Source: an uncultured Bacteroidales bacterium
GTDB taxonomy: Bacteria; Bacteroidota; Bacteroidia; Bacteroidales; F082
Direction of reading: 5' to 3'
DNA: 64,000 nt
Assembly (NCBI GenBank): GCA_937896895.1
Contig: CALBNV010000047.1
Span: 1 to 64,000, forward strand
The translations under genes and the position numbers were made by a program. Below, piece by piece: positions 8,001 to 15,707 of the stretch. The number at the start of each line of letters is the position of its first letter. Within the stretch, counting starts at the first letter, position 1. The notes beneath the pieces are model-generated. The model saw only the letters and a program-made list of their open reading frames with translations. It had not been told where the DNA came from and ran no database searches.

Positions 8001-8708
8001 ATGGACACGCGGCCGTTTTTTTTCAAGAGATTCGGGCTTTTTCATCATCGTTCAACGATGAAAATCGGGACTGACGCGATTCTTCTGTCGCGGTGGGTCG
8101 AGGTAAACTCCGACGATTACGTGCTTGACATCGGGACGGGCTGCGGCCTCATTCCGCTCATGCTCTCGCAGAAAGGCATTCATCACGCCGACGCTGTGGA
8201 GATCGACCGCGATTCGTATGAAGAGGCGTCGCTGAATTTCAGAAATTCGGCATGGGGCGAGAAACTCGCTGTGTATCATGAAGATGTGAAGACCTTCGCA
8301 GATGATAATCTTGAAAAATATGACCTTATCGTGTCCAATCCGCCGTTTTTCTTCGGCGAAAACGTCCCGCAGAAAACGAAGAAAGGGCTGGCGCGTCACA
8401 CAAATACGCTGGCTTATAAGGATTTGCTCGTCTCGGTGAAAAAAATGCTGAAACCAGACGGTCGTTTCGCACTCGTCTTGCCCGCAATCGAGTCGGTCGC
8501 TTTCTTGAAAATCGCCTCCGAACTCGGTTTTTCGCTTCAAAAAGAACAGAAAATCATCCCGATTGAAGGGAAAGAACCTAATAGAATAAATATGCAACTT
8601 ATTGCTAATCAATGTAAAACAATAAGCGAGACGTTTGTCTTGAGATATGAAAATCATGTTTTCACAAGAGAATACAAAGAGTTTTTAAAAGACTTCTATC
8701 TTGATTGA
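8001..8708 (+). CDS. trmN6: tRNA1(Val) adenine-37 N6-methyltransferase TrmN6-like
   Basis: A 235-residue class I SAM methyltransferase with FKRFGLFHHRSTMKIGTDA, the SAM loop DIGTGCGLIPLML and the catalytic motif SNPPFF, typical of the YfiC/TrmN6 family that makes m6A37 in tRNA-Val. The target assignment is by family. It is immediately downstream of rimM. A promoter for the next gene begins ten bases after its stop. Confidence 0.88.
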   Translation: MDTRPFFFKRFGLFHHRSTMKIGTDAILLSRWVEVNSDDYVLDIGTGCGLIPLMLSQKGIHHADAVEIDRDSYEEASLNFRNSAWGEKLAVYHEDVKTFADDNLEKYDLIVSNPPFFFGENVPQKTKKGLARHTNTLAYKDLLVSVKKMLKPDGRFALVLPAIESVAFLKIASELGFSLQKEQKIIPIEGKEPNRINMQLIANQCKTISETFVLRYENHVFTREYKEFLKDFYLD

Positions 8709-8717
8709 AAAATTTTG

Positions 8718-8725
8718 TATCTTTG
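8718..8725 (+). promoter_or_regulatory. -7 element TATCTTTG for the lipocalin-like gene
   Basis: TATCTTTG lies 45 bases before the ATG at 8771, directly after the trmN6 stop. No clear -33 element is seen at the expected distance. It also shows that the upstream in-frame start at 8705 cannot be the real one. Confidence 0.55.
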
Positions 8726-8770
8726 CCGCTTCAAATTTCAAAATTGTTGATTCAGAAAAATATCCGCAAA

Positions 8771-9109
8771 ATGAAAAAAATATTGATTTTCTGTGCATTT
8801 GCACTCATGTTTGTGTTGGTTTCATGTTCTGACCCTATGGTCGGCTCATGGGTCATGCCCGCGACGAATTACACGCCCGAACAGGGTTTTGAATTGAAGG
8901 AAAATGGCACCGCCGAGGCCATCAATATGGATTTTGTCGAGTTTACAACCTGGCAGAAAGAAGGCGACAAGTTGATTCTCAATGGCAAGAACACCGGTTC
9001 CGTCAAAGGTGATTTCTCTGACGAGATGAATATCGTTGAGGTCACAAAAGAGGAGATGAAACTTGAGACCGGCGGTATCACATTGACATACAAGAAAAAA
9101 GAGTTTTAA
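8771..9109 (+). CDS. Lipocalin-like lipoprotein
   Basis: The product starts MKKILIFCAFALMFVLVSCS, a lipoprotein signal, followed by about 93 residues beginning DPMVGSWVM. The pattern GSW, then alternating beta strands such as GFELKENGTAEAIN, WQKEGDKLILNGKN and ITLTYKKKE, resembles the small lipocalin_5-type beta-barrel lipoproteins common in Bacteroidales. The ligand is unknown. I chose ATG 8771 because the promoter lies between 8705 and it. Confidence 0.75.
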   Translation: MKKILIFCAFALMFVLVSCSDPMVGSWVMPATNYTPEQGFELKENGTAEAINMDFVEFTTWQKEGDKLILNGKNTGSVKGDFSDEMNIVEVTKEEMKLETGGITLTYKKKEF

Positions 9110-9126
9110 TTCCTAAAAGAATAGAT

Positions 9127-10065
9127 ATGAGCAAATTGGTTGTTGTTGCCCTTGGCGGAAACGCTTTGTTGAGAAGCAATCAAAAGGGAACGTATCAAGA
9201 ACAGATTCAGAATGTTACGGAGACATGCGAGGCTCTGATGAGTTTTGTCGCCAATGGTGACAAGGTCATAATCGGTCATGGGAACGGCCCGCAGGTCGGC
9301 AACGTGATGCTTCAGCATGAGGCTGGCGCGAAGACTTTCGATGTTCAGGCGATGCCGATGGATTTCTGCGTCTCCGAGACGCAAGGCTCGATAGGTTACC
9401 TTATCGAGACGGGTTTCCGCAAGGTCATGGCACAGCATAACATAAAGAGAAATATCGTGACGCTGGTCACGCAGGTCGTCGTTGACGGCAATGACCCGAT
9501 GTTCAAGAACCCCACGAAACCAGTCGGGCCGTATTACACGAAGGAAGACGCCGACAAATATGCGGCGGTCACCGGCTCTGTCTTCAAGGAAGATCCGAAG
9601 GGCAGGGGCTGGCGCAAGGTCGTGGCGTCACCGAAGCCGGTAAAAGTAGCGAATATTGAGATCGTCGAGCAGCTCGCAAACGCCGGCAATATCGTGGTGA
9701 CGGTAGGCGGCGGCGGTATCCCTGTCGTTGAAAAAGACGGCTATTATGCTGGCGTTGAAGCAGTTATCGACAAAGACCTTGCTTCTTCGCTGACGGCTGT
9801 CGATGCTAAGGCTGATGAGTTCTACATCCTGACAGACGTTCCGCAGGCATATATCAATTTCCGCAAGGAGAACGAGCAGGCGCTTGGCAGAATCACCGTG
9901 GAAGAGGCCAAGAAACATCTCGCCGACGGACAGTTCACAGAAGGCTCGATGGCGCCGAAGATGCGTGCCGCCGTGAAGTTTGTTGAGGAGACCGGACATG
10001 ACGCGGTCATCACAGACGCAGCAAGTCTCGGCAATCCGAATGCCGGCACGAGAATCGTAATGTAA
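9127..10065 (+). CDS. arcC: Carbamate kinase
   Basis: At 312 residues, with VVVALGGNALLRSN, GHGNGPQVGNVM and VTVGGGGIPVV, this is a full-length carbamate kinase, which makes ATP from carbamoyl phosphate and ADP. Arginine deiminase and ornithine carbamoyltransferase genes, its usual partners, are not adjacent. The only deiminase homologue in view is the lipoprotein at 35164-36447. It may therefore serve citrulline, agmatine or purine breakdown. Confidence 0.95.
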   Translation: MSKLVVVALGGNALLRSNQKGTYQEQIQNVTETCEALMSFVANGDKVIIGHGNGPQVGNVMLQHEAGAKTFDVQAMPMDFCVSETQGSIGYLIETGFRKVMAQHNIKRNIVTLVTQVVVDGNDPMFKNPTKPVGPYYTKEDADKYAAVTGSVFKEDPKGRGWRKVVASPKPVKVANIEIVEQLANAGNIVVTVGGGGIPVVEKDGYYAGVEAVIDKDLASSLTAVDAKADEFYILTDVPQAYINFRKENEQALGRITVEEAKKHLADGQFTEGSMAPKMRAAVKFVEETGHDAVITDAASLGNPNAGTRIVM

Positions 10066-10082
10066 GAGACAAGAGTGAAATA

Positions 10083-10141
10083 AGAGTTAAAAGAGCGCGA
10101 AGTGACGATGGATTGTTGTCGCTCCGCGCTCTTTTAACTCT
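10083..10141. terminator. Bidirectional terminator between arcC and dnaB
   Basis: A perfect 17-bp stem (AGAGTTAAAAGAGCGCG and its complement) encloses a 25-base loop. It lies between the convergent ends of arcC (plus) and dnaB (minus). A/T-rich sequence within and beside the arms suits termination in both directions. Confidence 0.7.
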
Positions 10142-10158
10142 GCTCTCTACTCTTATAA

Positions 10159-11739
10159 CTAAAACGGCACGTCGTCGAGCGGCTCGGAGTTCATCCTCGA
10201 CCCAAGACGTTTGATGCCGCCTTCGGGTATGTTGTTTCCAAATGCCGTGTTTGGCGCGAATTGTTTCGTGTCGCCCATTCCGCCGCCATCGGGGGCTGCA
10301 CCTGAACCTTGGTTGCCATTGATGAAATCCTGCTCAAGGTCTTCAAAACGAGCGTATTGTCCGACGAAGCGCAGGTCGATGTCGCCGAGCTTTCCGTTGC
10401 GGTGTTTCGCGATGCTGACCGTGGCGACACCTTTCGTCGAAGCGTGGTTCTCGTCTTCCTGAAGTCCGTAATATTCAGGACGATAGATGAAGAGAACCAT
10501 GTCGGCATCCTGTTCGATGGCGCCCGATTCGCGCAAGTCGGAGAGGATAGGCTTCTTCGATCCCGGACGCGACTCCACGCTACGTGAGAGCTGTGATAAG
10601 GCTAAAACAGGGATGTTGAGTTCTTTCGCCAGACTCTTCAACGAGCGGCTTATGGTGCTGATTTCCTGCTCGCGGTTTCCGTTCTTCTCCGTCTTTGCTG
10701 TCATAAGTTGCAGATAGTCAATGAAAACCATCTGTATGTCGTGCTGTTGTTTCAATCGGCGGCATTTTGCTCTTAAGTCGAAGACCGAGAGCTGCGGCGT
10801 GTCGTCGATGAAGAGTTTTGCGTTGACGAGCGGCGACACTTTCGTGTTCAGCTGTTGCCATTCGTATTCGGCGAGCTGTCCGGTGCGCAGCTTGTCGGCG
10901 GTGAGTGATGTCTCGGCGGAGATCAGACGGGTCACGAGCTGGACTGACGACATCTCCAGCGAGAAGAACGCGATGGGCTTGTTGAAATCGACAGCCGCGT
11001 TGCGGGCCATGTTGAGCGCCAGCGCGGTCTTACCCATACTCGGACGCGCTGCCAGTATGATGAGGTCGGATTTCTGCCAGCCTTGCGTGATGCGGTCGAG
11101 TTCGGTGTACCCCGACGGCACGCCGCGCAACGTGGCGCCGGCGTTCTTCGCCTTCTCGATGTCTTCGATGGCGAGCTTCACCAAGTCGGGCATCTGGTCG
11201 TAGTTGCGGCGCAGGTTGTTCTCGCTGATCTGGAAGAGCTTGTTTTCAGCTGCATCCAACAGGTCGAAGACATCGGCCGAGTCTTCGTAGGCGTCTTTTA
11301 TCGTCTCGGAAGAGATCAGAATCAATTGACGCTGAATGTATTTCTGAAGAATGATGCGTGAGTGATATTCGATGTTGGCCGACGACACGACGCGGTTCGT
11401 TAGCTGCGAGATGTAATACGGTCCGCCGACGGCTTCAAGGTCGCCGGTCGATTTCAAATGATTTGTGACTGTCAGAATATCAATAGGTTCGGATTTGGTG
11501 AACAACTCCTTTATCGCCGAAAAGATGATTTGATGTGCTTCTTTGTAAAACACCTCTGGTGTCAAAATGTCAATCACGGCATTCACAGCCTCTTTTTCAA
11601 GCATAAGTGCGCCGAGCACAACTTCTTCCAAGTCAACGGCCTGTGGCGGCACACGCCCTTGACTTGCAAGGAGTTCCGCCGGTAATGTAGATGTCTGCTG
11701 TCTGCTGAAACCGGTTTTTTTGATGGAGTCGTTATTCAT
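10159..11739 (-). CDS. dnaB: Replicative DNA helicase DnaB
   Basis: A 526-residue protein with an N-terminal primase-interacting domain (AVDLEEVVLGALMLEKEA), Walker A in AARPSMGKTALALNMA, Walker B FIDYLQLM and SDLRESGAIEQDADMV. It unwinds DNA at the replication fork as a hexamer. I start at ATG 11739. A TTG at 11745 is in frame but less likely. The extreme C-terminus, after a glycine-rich linker, reads EPLDDVPF, resembling the SSB acidic tail. The -7 element lies at 11763-11770. Confidence 0.97.
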   Translation of the reverse strand: MNNDSIKKTGFSRQQTSTLPAELLASQGRVPPQAVDLEEVVLGALMLEKEAVNAVIDILTPEVFYKEAHQIIFSAIKELFTKSEPIDILTVTNHLKSTGDLEAVGGPYYISQLTNRVVSSANIEYHSRIILQKYIQRQLILISSETIKDAYEDSADVFDLLDAAENKLFQISENNLRRNYDQMPDLVKLAIEDIEKAKNAGATLRGVPSGYTELDRITQGWQKSDLIILAARPSMGKTALALNMARNAAVDFNKPIAFFSLEMSSVQLVTRLISAETSLTADKLRTGQLAEYEWQQLNTKVSPLVNAKLFIDDTPQLSVFDLRAKCRRLKQQHDIQMVFIDYLQLMTAKTEKNGNREQEISTISRSLKSLAKELNIPVLALSQLSRSVESRPGSKKPILSDLRESGAIEQDADMVLFIYRPEYYGLQEDENHASTKGVATVSIAKHRNGKLGDIDLRFVGQYARFEDLEQDFINGNQGSGAAPDGGGMGDTKQFAPNTAFGNNIPEGGIKRLGSRMNSEPLDDVPF

Positions 11740-11762
11740 TTCCAAAATTTTTTTTCAGGCTG

Positions 11763-11770
11763 CAAAGTTA
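11763..11770 (-). promoter_or_regulatory. -7 element TAACTTTG for dnaB
   Basis: On the minus strand TAACTTTG occupies 11770 to 11763, 23 bases before the chosen ATG. This leaves a very short leader. Confidence 0.55.
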
Positions 11771-11812
11771 TAACAAATGATGATTTGTTTATAAGATGTT
11801 GATAACTTTTCC

Positions 11813-13132
11813 TTATTGATGGCAAAAATGACGATACACGTCGCGTAAAGCTTTGTTTTCCAATTCCATGTCTCTTGTGACCATGCTTTTTTCGGTGCTG
11901 CTGAACGCGTTGAGTATGATGCGGCTGTGCTCGAAAAGTGTCTTCTCCGGATGCAGACTCTCGTAAACGTTTTTCAACGAGAAATCGTGTTTCACCTTCT
12001 CGTGATAGAAATGTGATTCGCGGAGTATGTCTCTGAAATTCAATATCTTGAAGTTTATGTCTTTTGAATCCATGATGCTGAACTTCTGCAATGATGCGGT
12101 GATGTTCTGCGGCGCGAAACACACAACGCGCTCAAAACCGGCAAGTTGTTCTCTTAGCAACTTGAGGCTGTCTTTCCATCCTGACAGGTCGTCGAGGCAG
12201 TTCCAGTTGTAAATCCTGTCGAAACTTCCGTTGTTTGAAAGTATCGAGAATCCGATGATGAACTCGGTGTATGGCTTGTCGCCGTCGAAGATTGGCACTG
12301 CCGGACTGTAAAACAAAAGGTTGAGGAACGCCGTCGGTCTGTCACGTTCGCCGAGAAGGTCGAAAAGTGATTTGTAATCAATACAATACGTTTTCTGGCG
12401 TACTGCGTCAATCTGCTCGTCGGTGAGGCCTTCGGTGTATAGCTCACTGTCTTCGGGGACGTCTTTCCAGCAATGCCCGTGGAACTCGCAACGATACGGC
12501 AAATCGCATTGCCTCCCGACTTCAATCTTCGGAGAATGCGGCTGTGCAATGGCTTCTTTGAAACTCCTGATGTTCTCCGCTATGACATCGTGATATTGTT
12601 CGGCGAAATCTTTAACAGATTGAAATACAAATAATTGTGTCAAGTCCAAGTCGCCGTTTTTGATATAGTCTTTGTTGATGTACATAAGTTGAATGTCGGA
12701 AACCGGCACTCCGCTTCCTTTCAAGACATAATATTGCAGTGCGGCGTCTTTGTAATAAGTCGGGCTGAGGCTCAAGGAGCTTTTCACTTCAATGGCCCGC
12801 CATTTGTCGCCGTCGCGGACAATGATGTCGAGCATTATCAAAGTGTCATCGTATTGAAACACAGCCTCATACATTACGTTGACATCTGGGTTGCTGATGT
12901 TCTCCATTGTTTCCTTCACCATTTTGTCGAACAGTGCCGGCGACTTCGGGGTCATGTTGACGCCGCCGGGGAAGCATTGTTGCGCAAGGATCCCGACATC
13001 TGTGCCTCGGCGGAATTTGGCTATTTTCTCAAGGCTCAGCTTGTCGCGAAGGAAAGGCCTGTTCTTGAAAAGATAGAGTGCCTTGGTGCATTGCTCGCCT
13101 TTGATGTATGTCGATTTTGAAAGGATGTGCAT
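11813..13132 (-). CDS. Cas4-like PD-(D/E)XK nuclease fused to degenerate DUF2779 domain
   Basis: Residues ~1-220 form a Cas4/AddB-like module: Cys16 in GEQCTKALYLFKNRPF, a PD-(D/E)XK core with MLDIIVRDG and AIEVKSS, AALQYYVL, then a Cys cluster (GRQCDLPYRCEFHGHCW) that would complete a 4Fe-4S site. The C-terminal half aligns in layout with DUF2779. The acidic FLDFET motif I expect there reads FLNLLFYSP, so a second nuclease activity is probably lost. It is 439 residues with no signal peptide. No CRISPR array or cas genes are nearby. The physiological role is unknown. Confidence 0.72.
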   Translation of the reverse strand: MHILSKSTYIKGEQCTKALYLFKNRPFLRDKLSLEKIAKFRRGTDVGILAQQCFPGGVNMTPKSPALFDKMVKETMENISNPDVNVMYEAVFQYDDTLIMLDIIVRDGDKWRAIEVKSSLSLSPTYYKDAALQYYVLKGSGVPVSDIQLMYINKDYIKNGDLDLTQLFVFQSVKDFAEQYHDVIAENIRSFKEAIAQPHSPKIEVGRQCDLPYRCEFHGHCWKDVPEDSELYTEGLTDEQIDAVRQKTYCIDYKSLFDLLGERDRPTAFLNLLFYSPAVPIFDGDKPYTEFIIGFSILSNNGSFDRIYNWNCLDDLSGWKDSLKLLREQLAGFERVVCFAPQNITASLQKFSIMDSKDINFKILNFRDILRESHFYHEKVKHDFSLKNVYESLHPEKTLFEHSRIILNAFSSTEKSMVTRDMELENKALRDVYRHFCHQ

Positions 13133-13133
13133 G

Positions 13134-14441
13134 TTATTGATTTTTAGTGGGTTGTAAAATGTTTTTCTTTGCCATCAGAGTCATTGACACACCTCTTGCT
13201 GCCATGAAGGAGAGGAACGCAATCCACAGTCCGTGGTTGCCGAATCTCGGTACAAGAAAATACCAAAGTGGGACGAAAACCACTAACGACGCGATAATCA
13301 TGGTGTTACGAATTGCTTTCGAGGCGGTCGCGCCGATGTAGATTCCGTCCCAAAGGAATGCCGCGAATGTTATGACCGGAATGACGGCCATATATATATA
13401 ATAAGGTGATATTTCCGCTATTATCTCGGCGTTGTCGGAGATGATTTTCACGAAAGTGGTTGGGAATATGGCGTACAGGATAGTGAACGGAATACTGATA
13501 TATGCGCCCCATCTGAAAAGATGAGTGACAGCACTTTTAAGGCTTTCTCTGTCGCCGGCACCTGTGAATCTTCCGACAAGAGCTTCGCCCGCGTACGCGA
13601 ATCCGTCGGTGAAGTAAGAGAAAATATAGAAGAATTGCAGCAATATCATGTTGATTGACAGGATGTTGTCTCCAAGTTTCGCAGATTGGTTGGTGAAAAA
13701 CGCAATTGTTAAAATCAAGAGAATGCTTCTTGTCATGAAGTCGGTGTTGACTTTGAAAAACCGTTTTAACTTATTGGCGTTCAATAAAATGCTGAAGTTG
13801 ATTCTTGACAGGTTTTTCCTGTATTTTCGGAAGAGACAAAACAACGCTGTCGCGAGTCCGCAGTATTGTGCTATCACGGTCCCGAGTGCCACGCCGGCGA
13901 CATCTTGTTTCATCACGATGACAAAGAAAATGCTGAAAATGATGTTGAACACATTGATTATTATGGCAATAGCCATAGGTATCCGTGTGTTTTGCATTCC
14001 GATGAACCAGCCGTTGAAGCAATAGAGAAACATATTGGCAGGTGCGGCCCATATTCTGACGTAAAAATACGTTATTGCTAATTCTTTCACCTCGTCGCTG
14101 CCGTCGAGGAGCATGAGGCTTAATTGTGCTATCGGGTGTTGTAAACTGATTATCAATATGGAAGCGATGGCTGCAATGAAAAGAGGCCTGTACAACGAGT
14201 GGCTTATTTCGATGCTGTCACCACCACCAAAGGCTTGGGCGGTGAATCCGGTGGTGCCTGCACGCATGAAGCTGAAAAACGAATACATCACGCTGAAAAT
14301 CGTTCCGCCAAGGGCAATGGCTCCGATATAGACGGGCGAACTCAAATGCCCCATCAGCATCATGTCCACAAGCCCGAGCAGCGGAATTGTTATGTTGCTG
14401 ATTATGTTCGGAATAGCAAGTTTTAGAATGGAACGATTCAT
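13134..14441 (-). CDS. MATE family efflux transporter (DinF-like)
   Basis: About twelve hydrophobic segments over 435 residues begin ILKLAIPNIISNITIPLLGL and VDMMLMGHL, typical of the DinF branch of MATE sodium- or proton-driven exporters. Inner-membrane multidrug or metabolite export is the family role, and the substrate cannot be inferred. ATG 14441 is preferred over an in-frame TTG at 14447. The stop lies 1 base before the start of the Cas4-like gene, so the two are probably cotranscribed. Confidence 0.9.
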   Translation of the reverse strand: MNRSILKLAIPNIISNITIPLLGLVDMMLMGHLSSPVYIGAIALGGTIFSVMYSFFSFMRAGTTGFTAQAFGGGDSIEISHSLYRPLFIAAIASILIISLQHPIAQLSLMLLDGSDEVKELAITYFYVRIWAAPANMFLYCFNGWFIGMQNTRIPMAIAIIINVFNIIFSIFFVIVMKQDVAGVALGTVIAQYCGLATALFCLFRKYRKNLSRINFSILLNANKLKRFFKVNTDFMTRSILLILTIAFFTNQSAKLGDNILSINMILLQFFYIFSYFTDGFAYAGEALVGRFTGAGDRESLKSAVTHLFRWGAYISIPFTILYAIFPTTFVKIISDNAEIIAEISPYYIYMAVIPVITFAAFLWDGIYIGATASKAIRNTMIIASLVVFVPLWYFLVPRFGNHGLWIAFLSFMAARGVSMTLMAKKNILQPTKNQ

Positions 14442-14497
14442 TTTCAAAAATTTTACGCAAAATTAAATATTTTTGATGATTGTATTCATAATTGTTG

Positions 14498-14505
14498 TAT
14501 TTTTG
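14498..14505 (+). promoter_or_regulatory. -7 element TATTTTTG, giving a ~200-base leader
   Basis: TATTTTTG at 14498-14505 has TTG at 14473-14475 upstream. The next plus-strand gene starts at 14714, implying a 200-base leader with a weak 7-bp hairpin at 14530-14554. No known riboswitch pattern is recognised. Confidence 0.4.
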
Positions 14506-14713
14506 TGCCATTAAATTTTTGAGTGGAATGTGGAATGTTGTGATATAATTCCACGCTTTTCCACAATGTTTAATGAGATAAATAAATTTGTAGTATTTTT
14601 TTTGTGATTGATTATGAATTGGTTACAAAAAAATATACAAAATGAAGAGTTTGGCACAGTATTGGTGCAATAACTCAATGTGTATGCACAGACTAACTTT
14701 AAACTATAAAAAA

Positions 14714-15556
14714 ATGAAGAAATCATTAACAATTGTAGCAATCGCATTAGTAGCATTTGTTTTTAGCTCATGCGTCGAAAATTCAAAGAAGTATCAGGCT
14801 TTATTAGCTGAGAAACAGTCAGTTGAAGTTCAGAAGACAGACATGGAAAATCAGTACAATACAGCTATCGGTATCATCAATGATGTTGAAAACAACCTTC
14901 AGGCAATCCGTGACGCGGAAGGTATTCTTCTTGTTCAGCAGGAAGGTTCACAGAGAGAACAAATCGTGTCTGAGCTTATCCAAATCAAAGAAACCATGGC
15001 AGCAAATCGTGCTCGCCTCGATTCATTGAGCACGGTTCTCGAGAAGTCAAACAAGAACGTCGCTAACCTTCGCTATCAGATCAAGAAGCTCCAGGCTCAG
15101 ATTGCCGAGAAAGATCAGATGATTGCAGACCTCCAAGCACAAATAGCTCAGAAAGACAATGAAATCGCAGGTCTCAACGCAAATGTCGCCAACCTCAATA
15201 ATAACCTTAATAACGCCAATGCTGAAATCGAGAGAATCAGCAACGAAAAGACAGCCCAGACAAATGAAATGAATGTTGTCTATTACATTGGCGCAACAAA
15301 GAAAGAACTCAAAGCTAACGGCATCCTCAACAGAAGAGATGTTTTGAAGACCAATGTCCCAACAAGTCTCTTCACACAGGCTGACAAACGTGATCTCAAC
15401 GAGGTCGTGTTCAACGCAAAGAAAGTCTATGTTCTCACAAGCCATCCATTGGATTCATACACACTCGTGAACGGCGAAGGAACAGTCACATTGCAAATCA
15501 CAGATCCAGAAGCATTCTGGAGTGTTTCAAGATATTTGGTTGCAAGAACCAGATAA
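14714..15556 (+). CDS. Coiled-coil lipoprotein (Cbp1-family-like adhesin)
   Basis: The start MKKSLTIVAIALVAFVFSSC is a lipoprotein signal. Residues ~25-190 are a continuous coiled coil rich in Gln/Asn/Glu with heptad runs such as LQAQIAEKDQMIADLQAQIA. The C-terminal domain contains VYYIGATKKELKANGIL, SLFTQADKRDLNEV, TSHPLDSYTL and DPEAFWSVSRYLV, a layout I associate with Bacteroidota proteins annotated Cbp1 collagen-binding adhesin. Surface adhesion is possible but not shown by sequence. A terminator follows. Confidence 0.65.
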   Translation: MKKSLTIVAIALVAFVFSSCVENSKKYQALLAEKQSVEVQKTDMENQYNTAIGIINDVENNLQAIRDAEGILLVQQEGSQREQIVSELIQIKETMAANRARLDSLSTVLEKSNKNVANLRYQIKKLQAQIAEKDQMIADLQAQIAQKDNEIAGLNANVANLNNNLNNANAEIERISNEKTAQTNEMNVVYYIGATKKELKANGILNRRDVLKTNVPTSLFTQADKRDLNEVVFNAKKVYVLTSHPLDSYTLVNGEGTVTLQITDPEAFWSVSRYLVARTR

Positions 15557-15581
15557 TTTTCTGCTCGTTTTCAATATTTAC

Positions 15582-15620
15582 GGAAGATCCGACATCGCCT
15601 GATGCCGGATTTCCTATTTT
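15582..15620 (+). terminator. Terminator after the coiled-coil lipoprotein gene
   Basis: GGAAGATCCGACATC pairs with GATGCCGGATTTCC across a 4-base loop, with one bulge and one wobble, followed by TATTTT. Confidence 0.6.
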
Positions 15621-15656
15621 ATGACGTTGCCCTCATAAAAAATTGTTTTTGATGTT

Positions 15657-15686
15657 CTGTAATAATTGATAAAATTCGTACTTTTG
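15657..15686 (+). promoter_or_regulatory. Promoter of the response-regulator gene
   Basis: CTG at 15657-15659, 19 bases, then TACTTTTG at 15679-15686. The ATG at 15708 follows at normal distance, ruling out the upstream in-frame start at 15666. Confidence 0.6.
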
Positions 15687-15707
15687 CAGCCAAAGTGGAA
15701 CTTTGCA

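Noticed and set aside
14506..14713. Riboswitch in the long leader of the coiled-coil lipoprotein
   Set aside because: Only a weak 7-bp hairpin is seen and no conserved aptamer pattern; length alone is not evidence.
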